From: Planctomycetota bacterium
GTDB lineage: Bacteria > Planctomycetota > SBBH01 > JAHFOU01
Assembly (NCBI GenBank): GCA_023261525.1
Contig: JAHFOU010000064.1
Coordinates: 1 to 9,805, forward strand
DNA length: 9,805 bases
Reading direction: 5' to 3'
The position numbers were made by a program, and so were the translations under genes. Below are positions 1 through 6,319 of this stretch, piece after piece; positions within the stretch are counted from its first letter, which is position 1; each line of letters begins with the position of its first letter. The notes below the pieces were generated by a model. That model had not been told where the DNA came from, did no database searches, and was given only the letters and a program-made list of their open reading frames with translations.

Positions 1-240
1 CACCTGGCCAATGCCAAGAAGTACGAATCCATGGGGGATCAGGAGAAGGCCGCCGGGCAGTACCACCTCATCCTCCAGCTGGAACCCAAGGACCAGGGCC
101 TGAAGGCGGAGGTCCTGGACAAGCTCCAGTCCTTCGAGAAGCGGGACGGCATCCTGTCGGCCGGCGTGGTGGCGGCCCTGGTGGGCGCCTTCCTGGTCCT
201 GGTCCTGATCGCCCTCCTGCTCATCCTGCGGATGGATTGA
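1..240 (+). CDS. C-terminal end of a TPR-like protein with a C-terminal membrane anchor (5' end outside window)
   Basis: The reading frame is open from base 1 and stops at TGA 238-240, leaving the last 79 residues of a longer protein. The first ~40 visible residues have the helix-turn-helix spacing of a tetratricopeptide repeat: alanine and tyrosine in the first helix, a G-D turn, then A..Y..IL.LEP. A short charged linker follows, then a hydrophobic run of about 25 residues rich in Val, Leu and Ala, ending in Arg-Met-Asp right at the C-terminus. This looks like a tail anchor, with the TPR part most likely on the cytoplasmic side (inference). TPR domains act as protein-binding scaffolds, and the partner cannot be told from this fragment. 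The stop codon overlaps the nadB start by four bases (TTGA), so the two are probably co-transcribed and translationally coupled. An internal ATG at 31 exists but is not a likely true start, because the repeat begins before it. Confidence 0.75.
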   Translation, partial: HLANAKKYESMGDQEKAAGQYHLILQLEPKDQGLKAEVLDKLQSFEKRDGILSAGVVAALVGAFLVLVLIALLLILRMD

Positions 241-1907
241 GCCGCCCGACCCCCCCGTTCCCGCGTTTCCTGGTCCCGCCGCCCTCGCGGTCCCTTCCGC
301 GTCCTGCCGCGGAGGTCCTGGTGATCGGAAGCGGCATCGCGGGTCTCAGCGCCGCCCTGGCCGCGGCGGGCGAGGGTGCCAGGGTCCTCATCCTCACCAA
401 GCGGGCCGCCTCGGACGGCAGCACCTCCCACGCCCAGGGAGGCATCGCCGCCGCCCTGGCCCCGGGGGACAGCGTGGAGCGCCATCTCGCGGACACCATC
501 GCCACGGGCCAGGGCCTTTCGGATCCCGAGGTGGTCCAGGCCGTGGTCCGCGACGGGGTCCAGGCGGTGCAGGAGGTCATCCGCTGGGGCCTCCGCTTCG
601 ACCGGGCCGGGAAGTCCCTGGCCTTCGGCCTCGAGGGCGGCCATTCCCGGGCCCGCATCCTGCACGCGGGGGGGGACGCCACCGGAAAGGCCCTGGAGGA
701 GACCCTCCTGCGCAAGGCCCGCGCCAGCCGGAGGATCTCCTTCCGGGAACACACCTTCACCCTGGATCTCCTCCAGGACGCCTCCAGGGCCGTCCGGGGC
801 GTCCTGCTGGCCTCCCCGAGCGGCCGCGTGGAGATCCTCTCCGCCCGGGCCGTGGTCCTGGCCACGGGCGGAGCGGGCCAGCTCTACCGGGAGACCACCA
901 ACCCCGACGTGGTCACCGGGGACGGGATCGCCATGGCCCTGAGGGCCGGGGCCGAGGTGGGGGACCTGGAGTTCGTCCAGTTCCATCCGACCACCCTCTA
1001 CGTGGCCGGGGCCTCGCGCATGCTGATCTCGGAGGCGGCGCGTGGCGAGGGCGGCGTCCTGCGCGACCGCAACGGGGTGGCCTTCATGGCCTCCTTCCAT
1101 CCTGCCGCCGACCTGGCGCCCCGGGACGTGGTCAGCCGGGCCATCGTGGAGCGTATGCGGAGGACCTCCGACACCCAGGCCTACCTGGACCTCACCCACC
1201 TCAAGGGAAGCCGGGCCTCCCGCAGGTTCCCCCAGATCACCAAGGTCTGCCGGGCCTTCGGGCTGGATCCGGACCGGGATCCCATCCCGGTGCGCCCGAG
1301 CGCCCACTACTGGATCGGGGGCGTCCGGGAGGACCTGGAGGGCAGGACCCGCCTGACTGGACTCTATGCCTGCGGGGAGGCCTCCCTGTCGGGCCTGCAC
1401 GGGGCGAACCGCCTGGCCTCGAATTCCCTGCTGGAGGGCCTGGTCTTCGGTCGGAGGGCGGGCCTGGCCGCGGCCGCATCCTCCTCCACCCGCCCGGCCC
1501 GCCTGGCCGAGGCGGGCCGTCCGCGGCGGCGCGGGCGGGGGGAACCCATGGACCTGGCCGATGCCCGCAATGCGCTGAGATCCCTCTGCTGGCGCCGGGT
1601 GGGCATCGAGCGCGAGGCCTCCGGGATGACGGAAGCCCTGCGTCAGATCCTGTTCTGGGAGCGCTACCTGTTCACGTCGGCCTTCCCCGACCCCGGCGGA
1701 TGGGAACTCCAGAACCTCCTGGTCCTGGCCCATGCCCTGACCGAGTCCGCCCTGGCCCGCGAGGAGAGCCGGGGGGTCCACTTCCGGACCGACTTCCCCG
1801 AGCGGGATGACGCGCGCTGGCTGAAGCACCTGCTCTGGCGGGACGGGCGCCTTTGTTCGGAGCCGCTGTCCCGCAAGCCCCTGGCCCCTGTCCAGGCCGC
1901 CCGGTAG
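237..1907 (+). CDS. nadB: L-aspartate oxidase (NadB), quinolinate/NAD biosynthesis
   Basis: Cytoplasmic FAD enzyme that oxidises L-aspartate to iminoaspartate, the first step of de novo NAD synthesis; NadA then makes quinolinate. The 556-residue product is near the family norm (E. coli 540). Visible signatures are the FAD-binding GSGIAG at 31-36, SHAQGGIAA at 64-72, LEGGHS with Glu133, QFHPTTLY with His250, SEAARGEGG at 265-273, APRDVVSRAI with Arg296, PSAHYWIGG with His357, and GLYACGEASLSGLHGANR with Arg392 leading into LASNSLLEG. These correspond to the substrate-binding Glu/His/Arg set of known NadB. The Glu at 133 and the HGANR...SLLE ending favour NadB over succinate dehydrogenase or fumarate reductase flavoproteins. 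The only sensible start is TTG at 237, overlapping the upstream stop. It gives an unusual Pro-rich lead of about 26 residues before the FAD motif. nadA and nadC are not in the window. Confidence 0.96.
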   Translation: MSRPTPPFPRFLVPPPSRSLPRPAAEVLVIGSGIAGLSAALAAAGEGARVLILTKRAASDGSTSHAQGGIAAALAPGDSVERHLADTIATGQGLSDPEVVQAVVRDGVQAVQEVIRWGLRFDRAGKSLAFGLEGGHSRARILHAGGDATGKALEETLLRKARASRRISFREHTFTLDLLQDASRAVRGVLLASPSGRVEILSARAVVLATGGAGQLYRETTNPDVVTGDGIAMALRAGAEVGDLEFVQFHPTTLYVAGASRMLISEAARGEGGVLRDRNGVAFMASFHPAADLAPRDVVSRAIVERMRRTSDTQAYLDLTHLKGSRASRRFPQITKVCRAFGLDPDRDPIPVRPSAHYWIGGVREDLEGRTRLTGLYACGEASLSGLHGANRLASNSLLEGLVFGRRAGLAAAASSSTRPARLAEAGRPRRRGRGEPMDLADARNALRSLCWRRVGIEREASGMTEALRQILFWERYLFTSAFPDPGGWELQNLLVLAHALTESALAREESRGVHFRTDFPERDDARWLKHLLWRDGRLCSEPLSRKPLAPVQAAR

Positions 1908-1917
1908 GATCCCCGCC

Positions 1918-2355
1918 ATGGACGACGTCACCCGCCAGCGCATCGAGCAGTTCAAGTACTTCGTGACGGTGGATCCGGACGGGGAGATCAGCCACTTCGG
2001 CCTCGGGAAGGCCTACTTCGACGCCGGTACCCTGGCCGAGGGCCGCGCGGATGCGGTCGAGGCCGTCGCCATGTTCGCCGAGGCCATCGTGGAACTCCGC
2101 AAGGTGCTGACCATCAAGCCGGACTATGCCGCCTGCTTTCTCTTCCTGGGCCTTTCCCAGCAGAAGTCCGGGGACAAGACTGGCGCCATGAAGACCTACC
2201 AGGACGGGATGCTGGTGGCCCAGAAGAACGGCGACTTGCATCTCCGCAAGCGCATGTGGGACCAGACCCAGATCCTCGAAGGGAAGATGGCGCCTCCGCC
2301 CCCGCCGGGCGTCCCGGGTAAGCCGCCCGAGACCGGTCCCTCCCAGATCCATTGA
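1918..2355 (+). CDS. small TPR-like protein with proline-rich tail
   Basis: A 145-residue soluble protein with no signal peptide or membrane segment. Residues ~24-70 (HFGLGKAYFDAG...AVAMFAEAIVELRKVLTIKPDY) and ~71-105 (AACFLFLGLSQQKSG...AMKTYQDGMLVAQ) match the TPR pattern of paired helices with G-A-Y-F and P-D-Y landmarks. The first unit looks stretched by an extra charged/alanine stretch at about 39-50. The C-terminus is low-complexity and includes five consecutive prolines at 126-130. Role unknown; such proteins usually bind other proteins. It starts with ATG 10 bases after the nadB stop. The gap holds TAGGAT, which could be read as a weak AGGA ribosome site 8 bases from the start. Its stop overlaps the next gene's TTG start (TTGA), so coupling to the glycosyltransferase is likely. 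Confidence 0.82.
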   Translation: MDDVTRQRIEQFKYFVTVDPDGEISHFGLGKAYFDAGTLAEGRADAVEAVAMFAEAIVELRKVLTIKPDYAACFLFLGLSQQKSGDKTGAMKTYQDGMLVAQKNGDLHLRKRMWDQTQILEGKMAPPPPPGVPGKPPETGPSQIH

Positions 2356-3062
2356 CCGACCTCTCCTTCGTCGTGCCGGCCTACAACGAGGCCGAACGCA
2401 TCGGAGGGACCCTGGCGGCGATCCGCGCGGCCGGGGAGGCGAGCGGCCTGGCCTGGGAGGTCGTGGTGACGGACAACGCCTCCACGGACGACACGGCGGC
2501 CCTGGCCCGGGCTTCCGGCGCCAGGGTGGTCCCCGAGCCCTTCCGCCAGATCGCCCGCTCCCGCAACCGGGGGGCTTCCGAGGCCAAGGGAAGGTACCTG
2601 ATCTTCGTGGATGCCGACACCCGCGTCTCTCCGGACCTTGTCCGGGAGGCCGTGGCGGCCCTGGCCTCCGGTGGGGCGGTCGGCGGGGGAAGCCTGCTCA
2701 AGCTCGAAGGGGCGGGGCCTCTCCTTCAGCGCATCGTCGCCCCCTGGAACCTGATCTCGCGGAAGCTGACCCTGGCGGCCGGATCCTTCCTCTTCTGTCT
2801 GCGCGAGGCCTGGGAGGGGACGGGAGGCTTCGACGAGCGCTACTTCGCCTCGGAGGAGATCTGGTTCTCGCGGGCGCTGAAGCGCTGGGGACGGGCCCGG
2901 GGCCTTTCGTTCCGCATCCTGGAGGGCCATCCGGCGGAGACCTCGGCCCGGAAAATGCAGGGGAAGGCGATCTTCCGCTTCGGCCTCCAGTTCCTGGTCC
3001 TGAATCTTTGCCCCTGGCTCCTCAGGAGCCGGAGGGCCTGCTTCCTCTGGTACCGGCGCTAG
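2352..3062 (+). CDS. family 2 glycosyltransferase (GT-A fold)
   Basis: A 236-residue inverting GT2-type transferase that would move a sugar from a nucleotide-sugar to an unknown acceptor on the cytoplasmic side of the membrane. The N-terminal SFVVPAYNEAERI (5-17) and VVVTDNASTDDT (37-48) form the nucleotide-binding half of the GT-A fold. DAD at 87-89 is the metal-binding DxD. GGFDERYFASEEIWFSRALKRWG (about 158-180, split by the acidic Glu168-Glu169) is the acceptor/catalytic-base region. The last ~30 residues are hydrophobic and basic (Phe, Leu, Trp, Arg), which suggests membrane association without a clear transmembrane pair. Start is TTG 2352 within TTGA, shared with the upstream stop; no ATG is available nearby. 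Its stop TAG lies in a palindromic CTAG shared with ygfZ on the other strand. Substrate cannot be assigned; a cell-envelope glycan or lipid is the usual setting. Confidence 0.9.
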   Translation: MTDLSFVVPAYNEAERIGGTLAAIRAAGEASGLAWEVVVTDNASTDDTAALARASGARVVPEPFRQIARSRNRGASEAKGRYLIFVDADTRVSPDLVREAVAALASGGAVGGGSLLKLEGAGPLLQRIVAPWNLISRKLTLAAGSFLFCLREAWEGTGGFDERYFASEEIWFSRALKRWGRARGLSFRILEGHPAETSARKMQGKAIFRFGLQFLVLNLCPWLLRSRRACFLWYRR

Positions 3063-3841
3063 AGGACCTCCAGGTCCTCCACCCGGGTCCCTGGGGCAAG
3101 GAAGGCCCGCTTCAGCATGGCCAGGGCCATGCCCGGGCAGGCGCTGGTGATCCGGCCCGCGGCCCCCAGCTCGGTCCCGGGCGCCAGGGTCCGCCCGTCC
3201 GGGACGCGGAGGCGGGCCAGGCGCTGGGACACCTGGCCCAGGTTGTGGAGGCGGGCGATCGTCTCCTGGCCCACGTAACAGCCTTTGCTGTAGGAGATCC
3301 AGCCCGTGTCCTCGTCCAGGCCGCCTTCTTGAGGGAGGTTCTCCTCCGTGAGATCCACGCCGAAGCGGGGCATGAGGTTGGAGATCCTCAGGGCTTCCTC
3401 TCCCGCTTCATCTAAGGCGGGAAGAGGCGGGTGGAAGGCCGGGGAGGCCCAGACCTCCCTCCCCGGGCCCGTGCGGCAAAAGGGCAGGAGCTTCGCCCCC
3501 GGGGGGACGGAAGGCAGATCTCCTTCCCCGGCCAGGGCGGTGACGGAGATCTGGGACGAACGATCCTCGATGGCCACATCCTCCATGATGATGCCCTTCT
3601 CCCAGGTGGCCTTGAGCCAGGCGACTCGCGCCGCGTCCGTCTCCACCCAGAGGCAGTCCGCATCGGCCAGCACCGAAAGGAGGGCCAGGACCTTCCCCTT
3701 GGGGCTGGTGTGGACGCTCCGGTGGGCCTCCCCGGGTTTCAGGGCCTTCACGTTCCCGGTCGTCAACCCGTGAAGGAATTTCACCCGGTCCGCCCCGGTC
3801 AAGCGCAGGAGGCCCCGGGGGATCAGGGGCAGGAGCTTCAC
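3059..3841 (-). CDS. ygfZ: YgfZ/GcvT-like folate-binding protein, Fe-S cluster maintenance
   Basis: A 260-residue member of the YgfZ branch of the GcvT (aminomethyltransferase-like) family. YgfZ proteins bind tetrahydrofolate and support assembly or repair of certain Fe-S enzymes, such as radical-SAM tRNA-modifying enzymes. The diagnostic motif KGCYVGQE is at 186-193 with conserved Cys188, followed by TIARLHNLG. Residues 13-34 (RLTGADRVKFLHGLTTGN and following) match the conserved folate-fold N-terminus. It is shorter than E. coli YgfZ (326) but keeps both landmark regions. Start is GTG at 3841, overlapping the TGA of the upstream NYN gene as GTGA, which points to coupled translation. It is the last gene of the minus-strand operon. 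Its TAG shares a CTAG with the convergent glycosyltransferase gene. True glycine-cleavage GcvT is unlikely given the KGCYxGQE motif and length. Confidence 0.93.
   Translation of the reverse strand: MKLLPLIPRGLLRLTGADRVKFLHGLTTGNVKALKPGEAHRSVHTSPKGKVLALLSVLADADCLWVETDAARVAWLKATWEKGIIMEDVAIEDRSSQISVTALAGEGDLPSVPPGAKLLPFCRTGPGREVWASPAFHPPLPALDEAGEEALRISNLMPRFGVDLTEENLPQEGGLDEDTGWISYSKGCYVGQETIARLHNLGQVSQRLARLRVPDGRTLAPGTELGAAGRITSACPGMALAMLKRAFLAPGTRVEDLEVL
3062..3079. terminator. perfect inverted repeat at the convergent junction, possible bidirectional hairpin
   Basis: GAGGACCT at 3062-3069 and AGGTCCTC at 3072-3079 are exact reverse complements separated by two bases. This gives a realistic 7-bp stem with a TCCA-type tetraloop. 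It begins on the last base of the glycosyltransferase stop codon and lies inside the final codons of ygfZ. No T-run follows on either strand, so it is not a textbook intrinsic terminator. It could be a Rho-dependent end, a 3'-end-protecting hairpin, or chance. The repeat itself is certain; the function is inference. Confidence 0.4.
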
Positions 3842-4368
3842 TTCCGCCCGCCCTTCTTCTTCAACGGCTTCACGCCGGAGTGCCCCATCCCATCTTCGGG
3901 CCTGACCCCGAAGGTCCTCGCCCAGTTCTGGACCTCGGAGTCGGAAAGGGCGGTGGCGCCGGAAGGCCTGGCGACGGGGGAGGCCTCCTTGCGCCTCAGA
4001 AGAGCGGAGAACTCGGCGGAGGACGCGGATTTCGCCCCGGCCGCCCGGGCGGCGGCCCTCACGGCATTGTCCGAGGAGACCACGGCCGTCTCCCGGGCGT
4101 GGTCCGTCTTCGCGAGAAGGTCGGCGATCAGGCGGTCCGCATCCTTGGGGGAACGGGAGAAGCGGACCTTCACCTCCCGGTGGGAGGCCCGGTCGGAATA
4201 GGGCAGGTCGGTGCCATCGAAGACGGTGACCACCCTCGAGCCCGTCCGGGCTCCGAAGTCGGCCAGGGCATCCAGGAGGCGTCGGCGGGCGGATTCCAGG
4301 TCGTCCTTCTCGGGAAGGGCCCGGTCCCAGGCGTGCAGGAGGTTGTAGCCGTCGACCAGGTATTCCAT
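3838..4368 (-). CDS. YacP-like NYN-domain RNase (Rae1-type)
   Basis: A 176-residue protein with a PIN-like NYN nuclease domain in its first ~125 residues. LVDGYNLLHAW at 4-14 carries the signature D-G-Y-N. VVTVFDGTD (46-54), SPKDADRLIADLL (73-85) and AVVSSDNAVRAAARAAGA (95-112) supply the further conserved acidic residues Asp51, Asp76/Asp78 and Asp100, which would bind metal. In Bacillus subtilis the homologue YacP (Rae1) is a ribosome-associated endoribonuclease; transferring that role here is inference. The C-terminus has a linker, a short helix with a Trp, and a basic tail rich in Lys and Gly that could contact RNA. ATG at 4368 immediately follows the TAA of the upstream gene (TAAATG). The gene's TGA overlaps the ygfZ GTG. 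Confidence 0.87.
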   Translation of the reverse strand: MEYLVDGYNLLHAWDRALPEKDDLESARRRLLDALADFGARTGSRVVTVFDGTDLPYSDRASHREVKVRFSRSPKDADRLIADLLAKTDHARETAVVSSDNAVRAAARAAGAKSASSAEFSALLRRKEASPVARPSGATALSDSEVQNWARTFGVRPEDGMGHSGVKPLKKKGGRK

Positions 4369-4737
4369 TTATCTGCGCGAGGTGCTCCAGGCGAACCAGG
4401 CCGCCACGGCGAAGAGCACCCAGGAGATCCAGCCGGAGACGCAGAGGGCGGCCACGGCGTGCAGGGTGGGGAGATCGAGCCGGAGGAGGGTGCCGCGGGA
4501 GAAGGCATAGGTTCCGTATCGGCCCAGGGCCACGGAACCCGCCGAGAAGAGCACCGCCAGGAGCCGTTGCCCTGTCGAAGCCGCCGGGGCGCCCAGGCGC
4601 ATCCCGAACCCGGTCGAGGCTCCGGCCACGCCTGCCGCCAACCCGGCCAGGAAGAGGCGGATGGGGAGGTTGGCGATGCCCACCCAGAGCACGGCGCCCA
4701 GCAGGGCCCCGAGCAGGGAGAGGACGATGCCCCTCAC
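4369..4737 (-). CDS. small four-helix membrane protein of unknown function
   Basis: A 122-residue hydrophobic protein with no recognised family. Likely membrane segments lie at about 4-22, 28-45, 57-72 and 92-116, joined by short loops containing Arg/Gly. The protein ends in a basic Ser-Arg-Arg. I chose GTG at 4737, which starts MRGIVLSLLG, one base after the TGA of the polyprenyl synthase gene (TGA-A-GTG). An ATG at 4788 would add 17 polar residues but lies inside the upstream gene and breaks the clean membrane start. The TAA abuts the ATG of the NYN gene. The position inside a cofactor/isoprenoid operon gives no clear function. Composition (Ala, Gly, Leu, Val) and the even spacing of helices resemble small integral membrane proteins such as DUF-type or ATP-synthase-I-like proteins, but I cannot place it. 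Confidence 0.75.
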   Translation of the reverse strand: MRGIVLSLLGALLGAVLWVGIANLPIRLFLAGLAAGVAGASTGFGMRLGAPAASTGQRLLAVLFSAGSVALGRYGTYAFSRGTLLRLDLPTLHAVAALCVSGWISWVLFAVAAWFAWSTSRR

Positions 4738-4738
4738 T

Positions 4739-5752
4739 TCAGGTCTTCCGGGCGAGCAGGAAGTCGGCCAGGGACAGGAGCTCCGCACGGTGGGGGGCCC
4801 TGGTCTCGGCGATCTCGCCGCGGGCCATGTCCACGTAGCGCGCCGCCGTCCGGTAGGTGGAATCGATGGCGCCCCGGCCGGCCAGCATCTCCTGGACCTG
4901 GGCCTTGAAGGCGGGATCCCCCAGGCGGGCCCAGTAGTCCTTCTCCAGTCCGGCCCGTTCGGTGGGGGACAGCTCCTCCAGGAGGCGCAGGAAGGGCATG
5001 GTGAGCTTGCCCGTCGTGATGTCGGTGCCGAGGGACTTGCCCATGCGCCCCTCCTCGCCGACCACGTCCAGGCAGTCGTCCACGATCTGGAAGGCCATGC
5101 CCAGGTTGAGGCCGTAGCGCTCGTAGGGGGCCGCCTCGTCCTCGGAGAGCCCGCCCACCACGGCGCCCAGCTGGCAGCAGGCCGCCAGGAAGGTGGCCGT
5201 CTTGAGGCGGATCATGGAGAGGTAGCGCTCCTCGGAGGGGATGGAGCGGCCGAAGCGGTCCTGCAACTGCCAGAGCTCCCCCTTGCAGAGGTCGGAGGTC
5301 ACCCCGGAAAGGACCCGGGAGACGATGGGATTCTCGAAGGTGCTGATGAGGGAGAAGGCCGAGGCGAACAGGAAGTCCCCGAAGATCACGGCGATCTCGT
5401 TGTCCCACTTGGCATTGGTCGTGGCGCGGTTGCGGCGGACTTCGGCGTCATCGAGGATGTCGTCGTGGACCAGGGTGGCGGTGTGCAGGAGCTCCACCAC
5501 GGTGGCCAGCTTGACCAGGTCGTCGGAGGGGTCGTTCCCCCGGCCGCTGGCCAGCAGGACCAGGGCCGGCCTCATCCGCTTGCCCTTGGAGCCCAGGATG
5601 TGGGTGCCCAGCTCGTTCAGGAGGCGGTAGCGCCCGTCGGCCTGGCTGCCCAGGCTCTCCTCGACCCTCGCCAGGCCCCTGGAAACGGGCGCAAGGACGG
5701 CGTTCAGGTCCGGGAGTGCCGCCGACGTCGGGTGGGAAGGCACGGGAGGCAT
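4739..5752 (-). CDS. ispB: long-chain polyprenyl diphosphate synthase (octaprenyl/heptaprenyl type)
   Basis: A 337-residue all-trans prenyltransferase that extends an allylic diphosphate with isopentenyl diphosphate units to make the side chain of menaquinone or ubiquinone. Two Asp-rich motifs are intact: DDILD at 97-101 (in HTATLVHDDILDDAEVRR) and DDCLD at 225-229 (in GMAFQIVDDCLDVVG). GSKGKRMRPALVLL at 54-67 and KTATFLAACCQLGA at 184-197 are also typical. The residue five before the first Asp motif is Ala, a small side chain, as in long-chain synthases; short-chain FPP/GGPP enzymes often have a bulky aromatic there. Exact chain length cannot be read from sequence, so the ispB symbol is by family. 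ATG 5752 lies one base after the mobA stop (TAG-A-ATG) with no clear Shine-Dalgarno sequence. This and the neighbouring spacing suggest coupled translation within the mobA-ygfZ operon. Confidence 0.93.
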   Translation of the reverse strand: MPPVPSHPTSAALPDLNAVLAPVSRGLARVEESLGSQADGRYRLLNELGTHILGSKGKRMRPALVLLASGRGNDPSDDLVKLATVVELLHTATLVHDDILDDAEVRRNRATTNAKWDNEIAVIFGDFLFASAFSLISTFENPIVSRVLSGVTSDLCKGELWQLQDRFGRSIPSEERYLSMIRLKTATFLAACCQLGAVVGGLSEDEAAPYERYGLNLGMAFQIVDDCLDVVGEEGRMGKSLGTDITTGKLTMPFLRLLEELSPTERAGLEKDYWARLGDPAFKAQVQEMLAGRGAIDSTYRTAARYVDMARGEIAETRAPHRAELLSLADFLLARKT

Positions 5753-5753
5753 T

Positions 5754-6296
5754 CTATCGGAAGGCCTGCCCGGAGCCAGCGCGAAAGCGGGCCAGTTCGC
5801 GAGGGGTATTCCAGGAGGGGGGAGGCGGGACGTCCATCTTCCGCGAGGGCAGGGCGGAGGGCCCCTTTCCCCGAAGGCGAAGACGGCGGATCCGGGTCAG
5901 GAGGGCCCGGTGATACAGGCCCGGGAGGGGGCTGGAGCCCAGGGTAACGGCCCTGGTCCTCTGGCGACGCTTCCAAAACAGGGCCAGGGTGTCCTTGGAA
6001 AGGGGAGCCTGGTCGCAGGCCGTCAGGAGGACCCAGGATGTCCTGGAGGCCTCCAGGCCTGCTTGGAGCCCCGCCAGAGGGCCCTGAGGCCCTTCCGGAT
6101 CCGGGATCTGGGGGACCTTGAGCCTGGGGATGCGTCGCCGACCCGAAGCCACCAGGACCTCGTTCGCGAGGCCCGCATAGTGCCCGGCCAGGAGGTCCAC
6201 GGCCCTCCGACCCCGGATCCTGAGCAGGGCCTTGTCCCGCCCCATGCGGCGGGAGGCGCCCCCCGCCAGGAGGATCACGGTGAGGGGAAGACGCAT
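5754..6296 (-). CDS. mobA: molybdenum cofactor guanylyltransferase (MobA)
   Basis: A 180-residue cytoplasmic nucleotidyltransferase that joins GMP from GTP to molybdopterin, giving the MGD/bis-MGD cofactor used by DMSO-reductase-family enzymes such as nitrate reductases. LAGGASRRMGRDKALL at 10-25 is the NTP-binding signature. GPLAGLQAG is at 72-80, and ACDQAP (93-98) contains Asp95, expected to bind metal. PLPGLYHRALL is at 123-133, and the family's C-terminal Asn-x-Asn-Thr-Pro appears as SWNTP at 161-165, with Ser in place of the first Asn. Length is slightly short (E. coli 194). Related MobA-like enzymes for other cofactors (MocA, CofC) cannot be fully excluded. First gene of the minus-strand operon. 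ATG 6296 sits only 23 bases from the divergent sirC start, and a TATTCT element on this strand would give a nearly leaderless mRNA. Confidence 0.88.
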   Translation of the reverse strand: MRLPLTVILLAGGASRRMGRDKALLRIRGRRAVDLLAGHYAGLANEVLVASGRRRIPRLKVPQIPDPEGPQGPLAGLQAGLEASRTSWVLLTACDQAPLSKDTLALFWKRRQRTRAVTLGSSPLPGLYHRALLTRIRRLRLRGKGPSALPSRKMDVPPPPSWNTPRELARFRAGSGQAFR

Positions 6297-6319
6297 CCCC
6301 GCTAGAATACCCGGACCTC
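6297..6319. promoter_or_regulatory. divergent mobA/sirC promoter region with overlapping -10-like elements
   Basis: The only sequence between the two divergent start codons is 23 bases long. On the plus strand TAGAAT (6303-6308) matches the bacterial -10 consensus TATAAT at five of six positions and ends 11 bases before the sirC ATG. On the minus strand TATTCT (6309 down to 6304) matches at four of six and ends 7 bases before the mobA ATG. Both -10 boxes occupy nearly the same base pairs, as in symmetric bidirectional promoters. No strong -35 is visible on either side (GTGAGG at 6280-6285 is the best plus-strand fit). Transcripts would have very short or no 5' leader. This is a prediction from motif and position only. 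Confidence 0.5.

Noticed and set aside
1905..1910. TAGGAT 7 bases before the TPR gene start as a third leaderless -10 box
   Set aside because: It contains the nadB stop codon and also reads as a weak AGGA ribosome site; no -35 is visible, so it cannot be told from chance.
39..1955. Long open frame of 638 codons on the minus strand, antisense to nadB
   Set aside because: No recognisable domain and a Gly/Pro/Arg/Gln-rich composition typical of antisense frames in GC-rich DNA; the plus-strand frame has full NadB motifs.
4738..4788. ATG 4788 as the start of the small membrane protein
   Set aside because: It would overlap the polyprenyl synthase gene by about 50 bases and add a polar lead; GTG 4737 fits the 1-base spacing pattern of the operon.
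5751..5756. TAGAAT on the minus strand at the mobA stop / polyprenyl synthase start as a -10 box
   Set aside because: It overlaps the ATG itself, so a transcript from it would begin inside the coding region; explained by the stop and start codons.
4661..5947. Open frame of 428 codons on the plus strand, opposite the polyprenyl synthase and mobA
   Set aside because: Gly/Gln/Glu-rich with no motif; the minus strand encodes clear DDxxD and MobA signatures.
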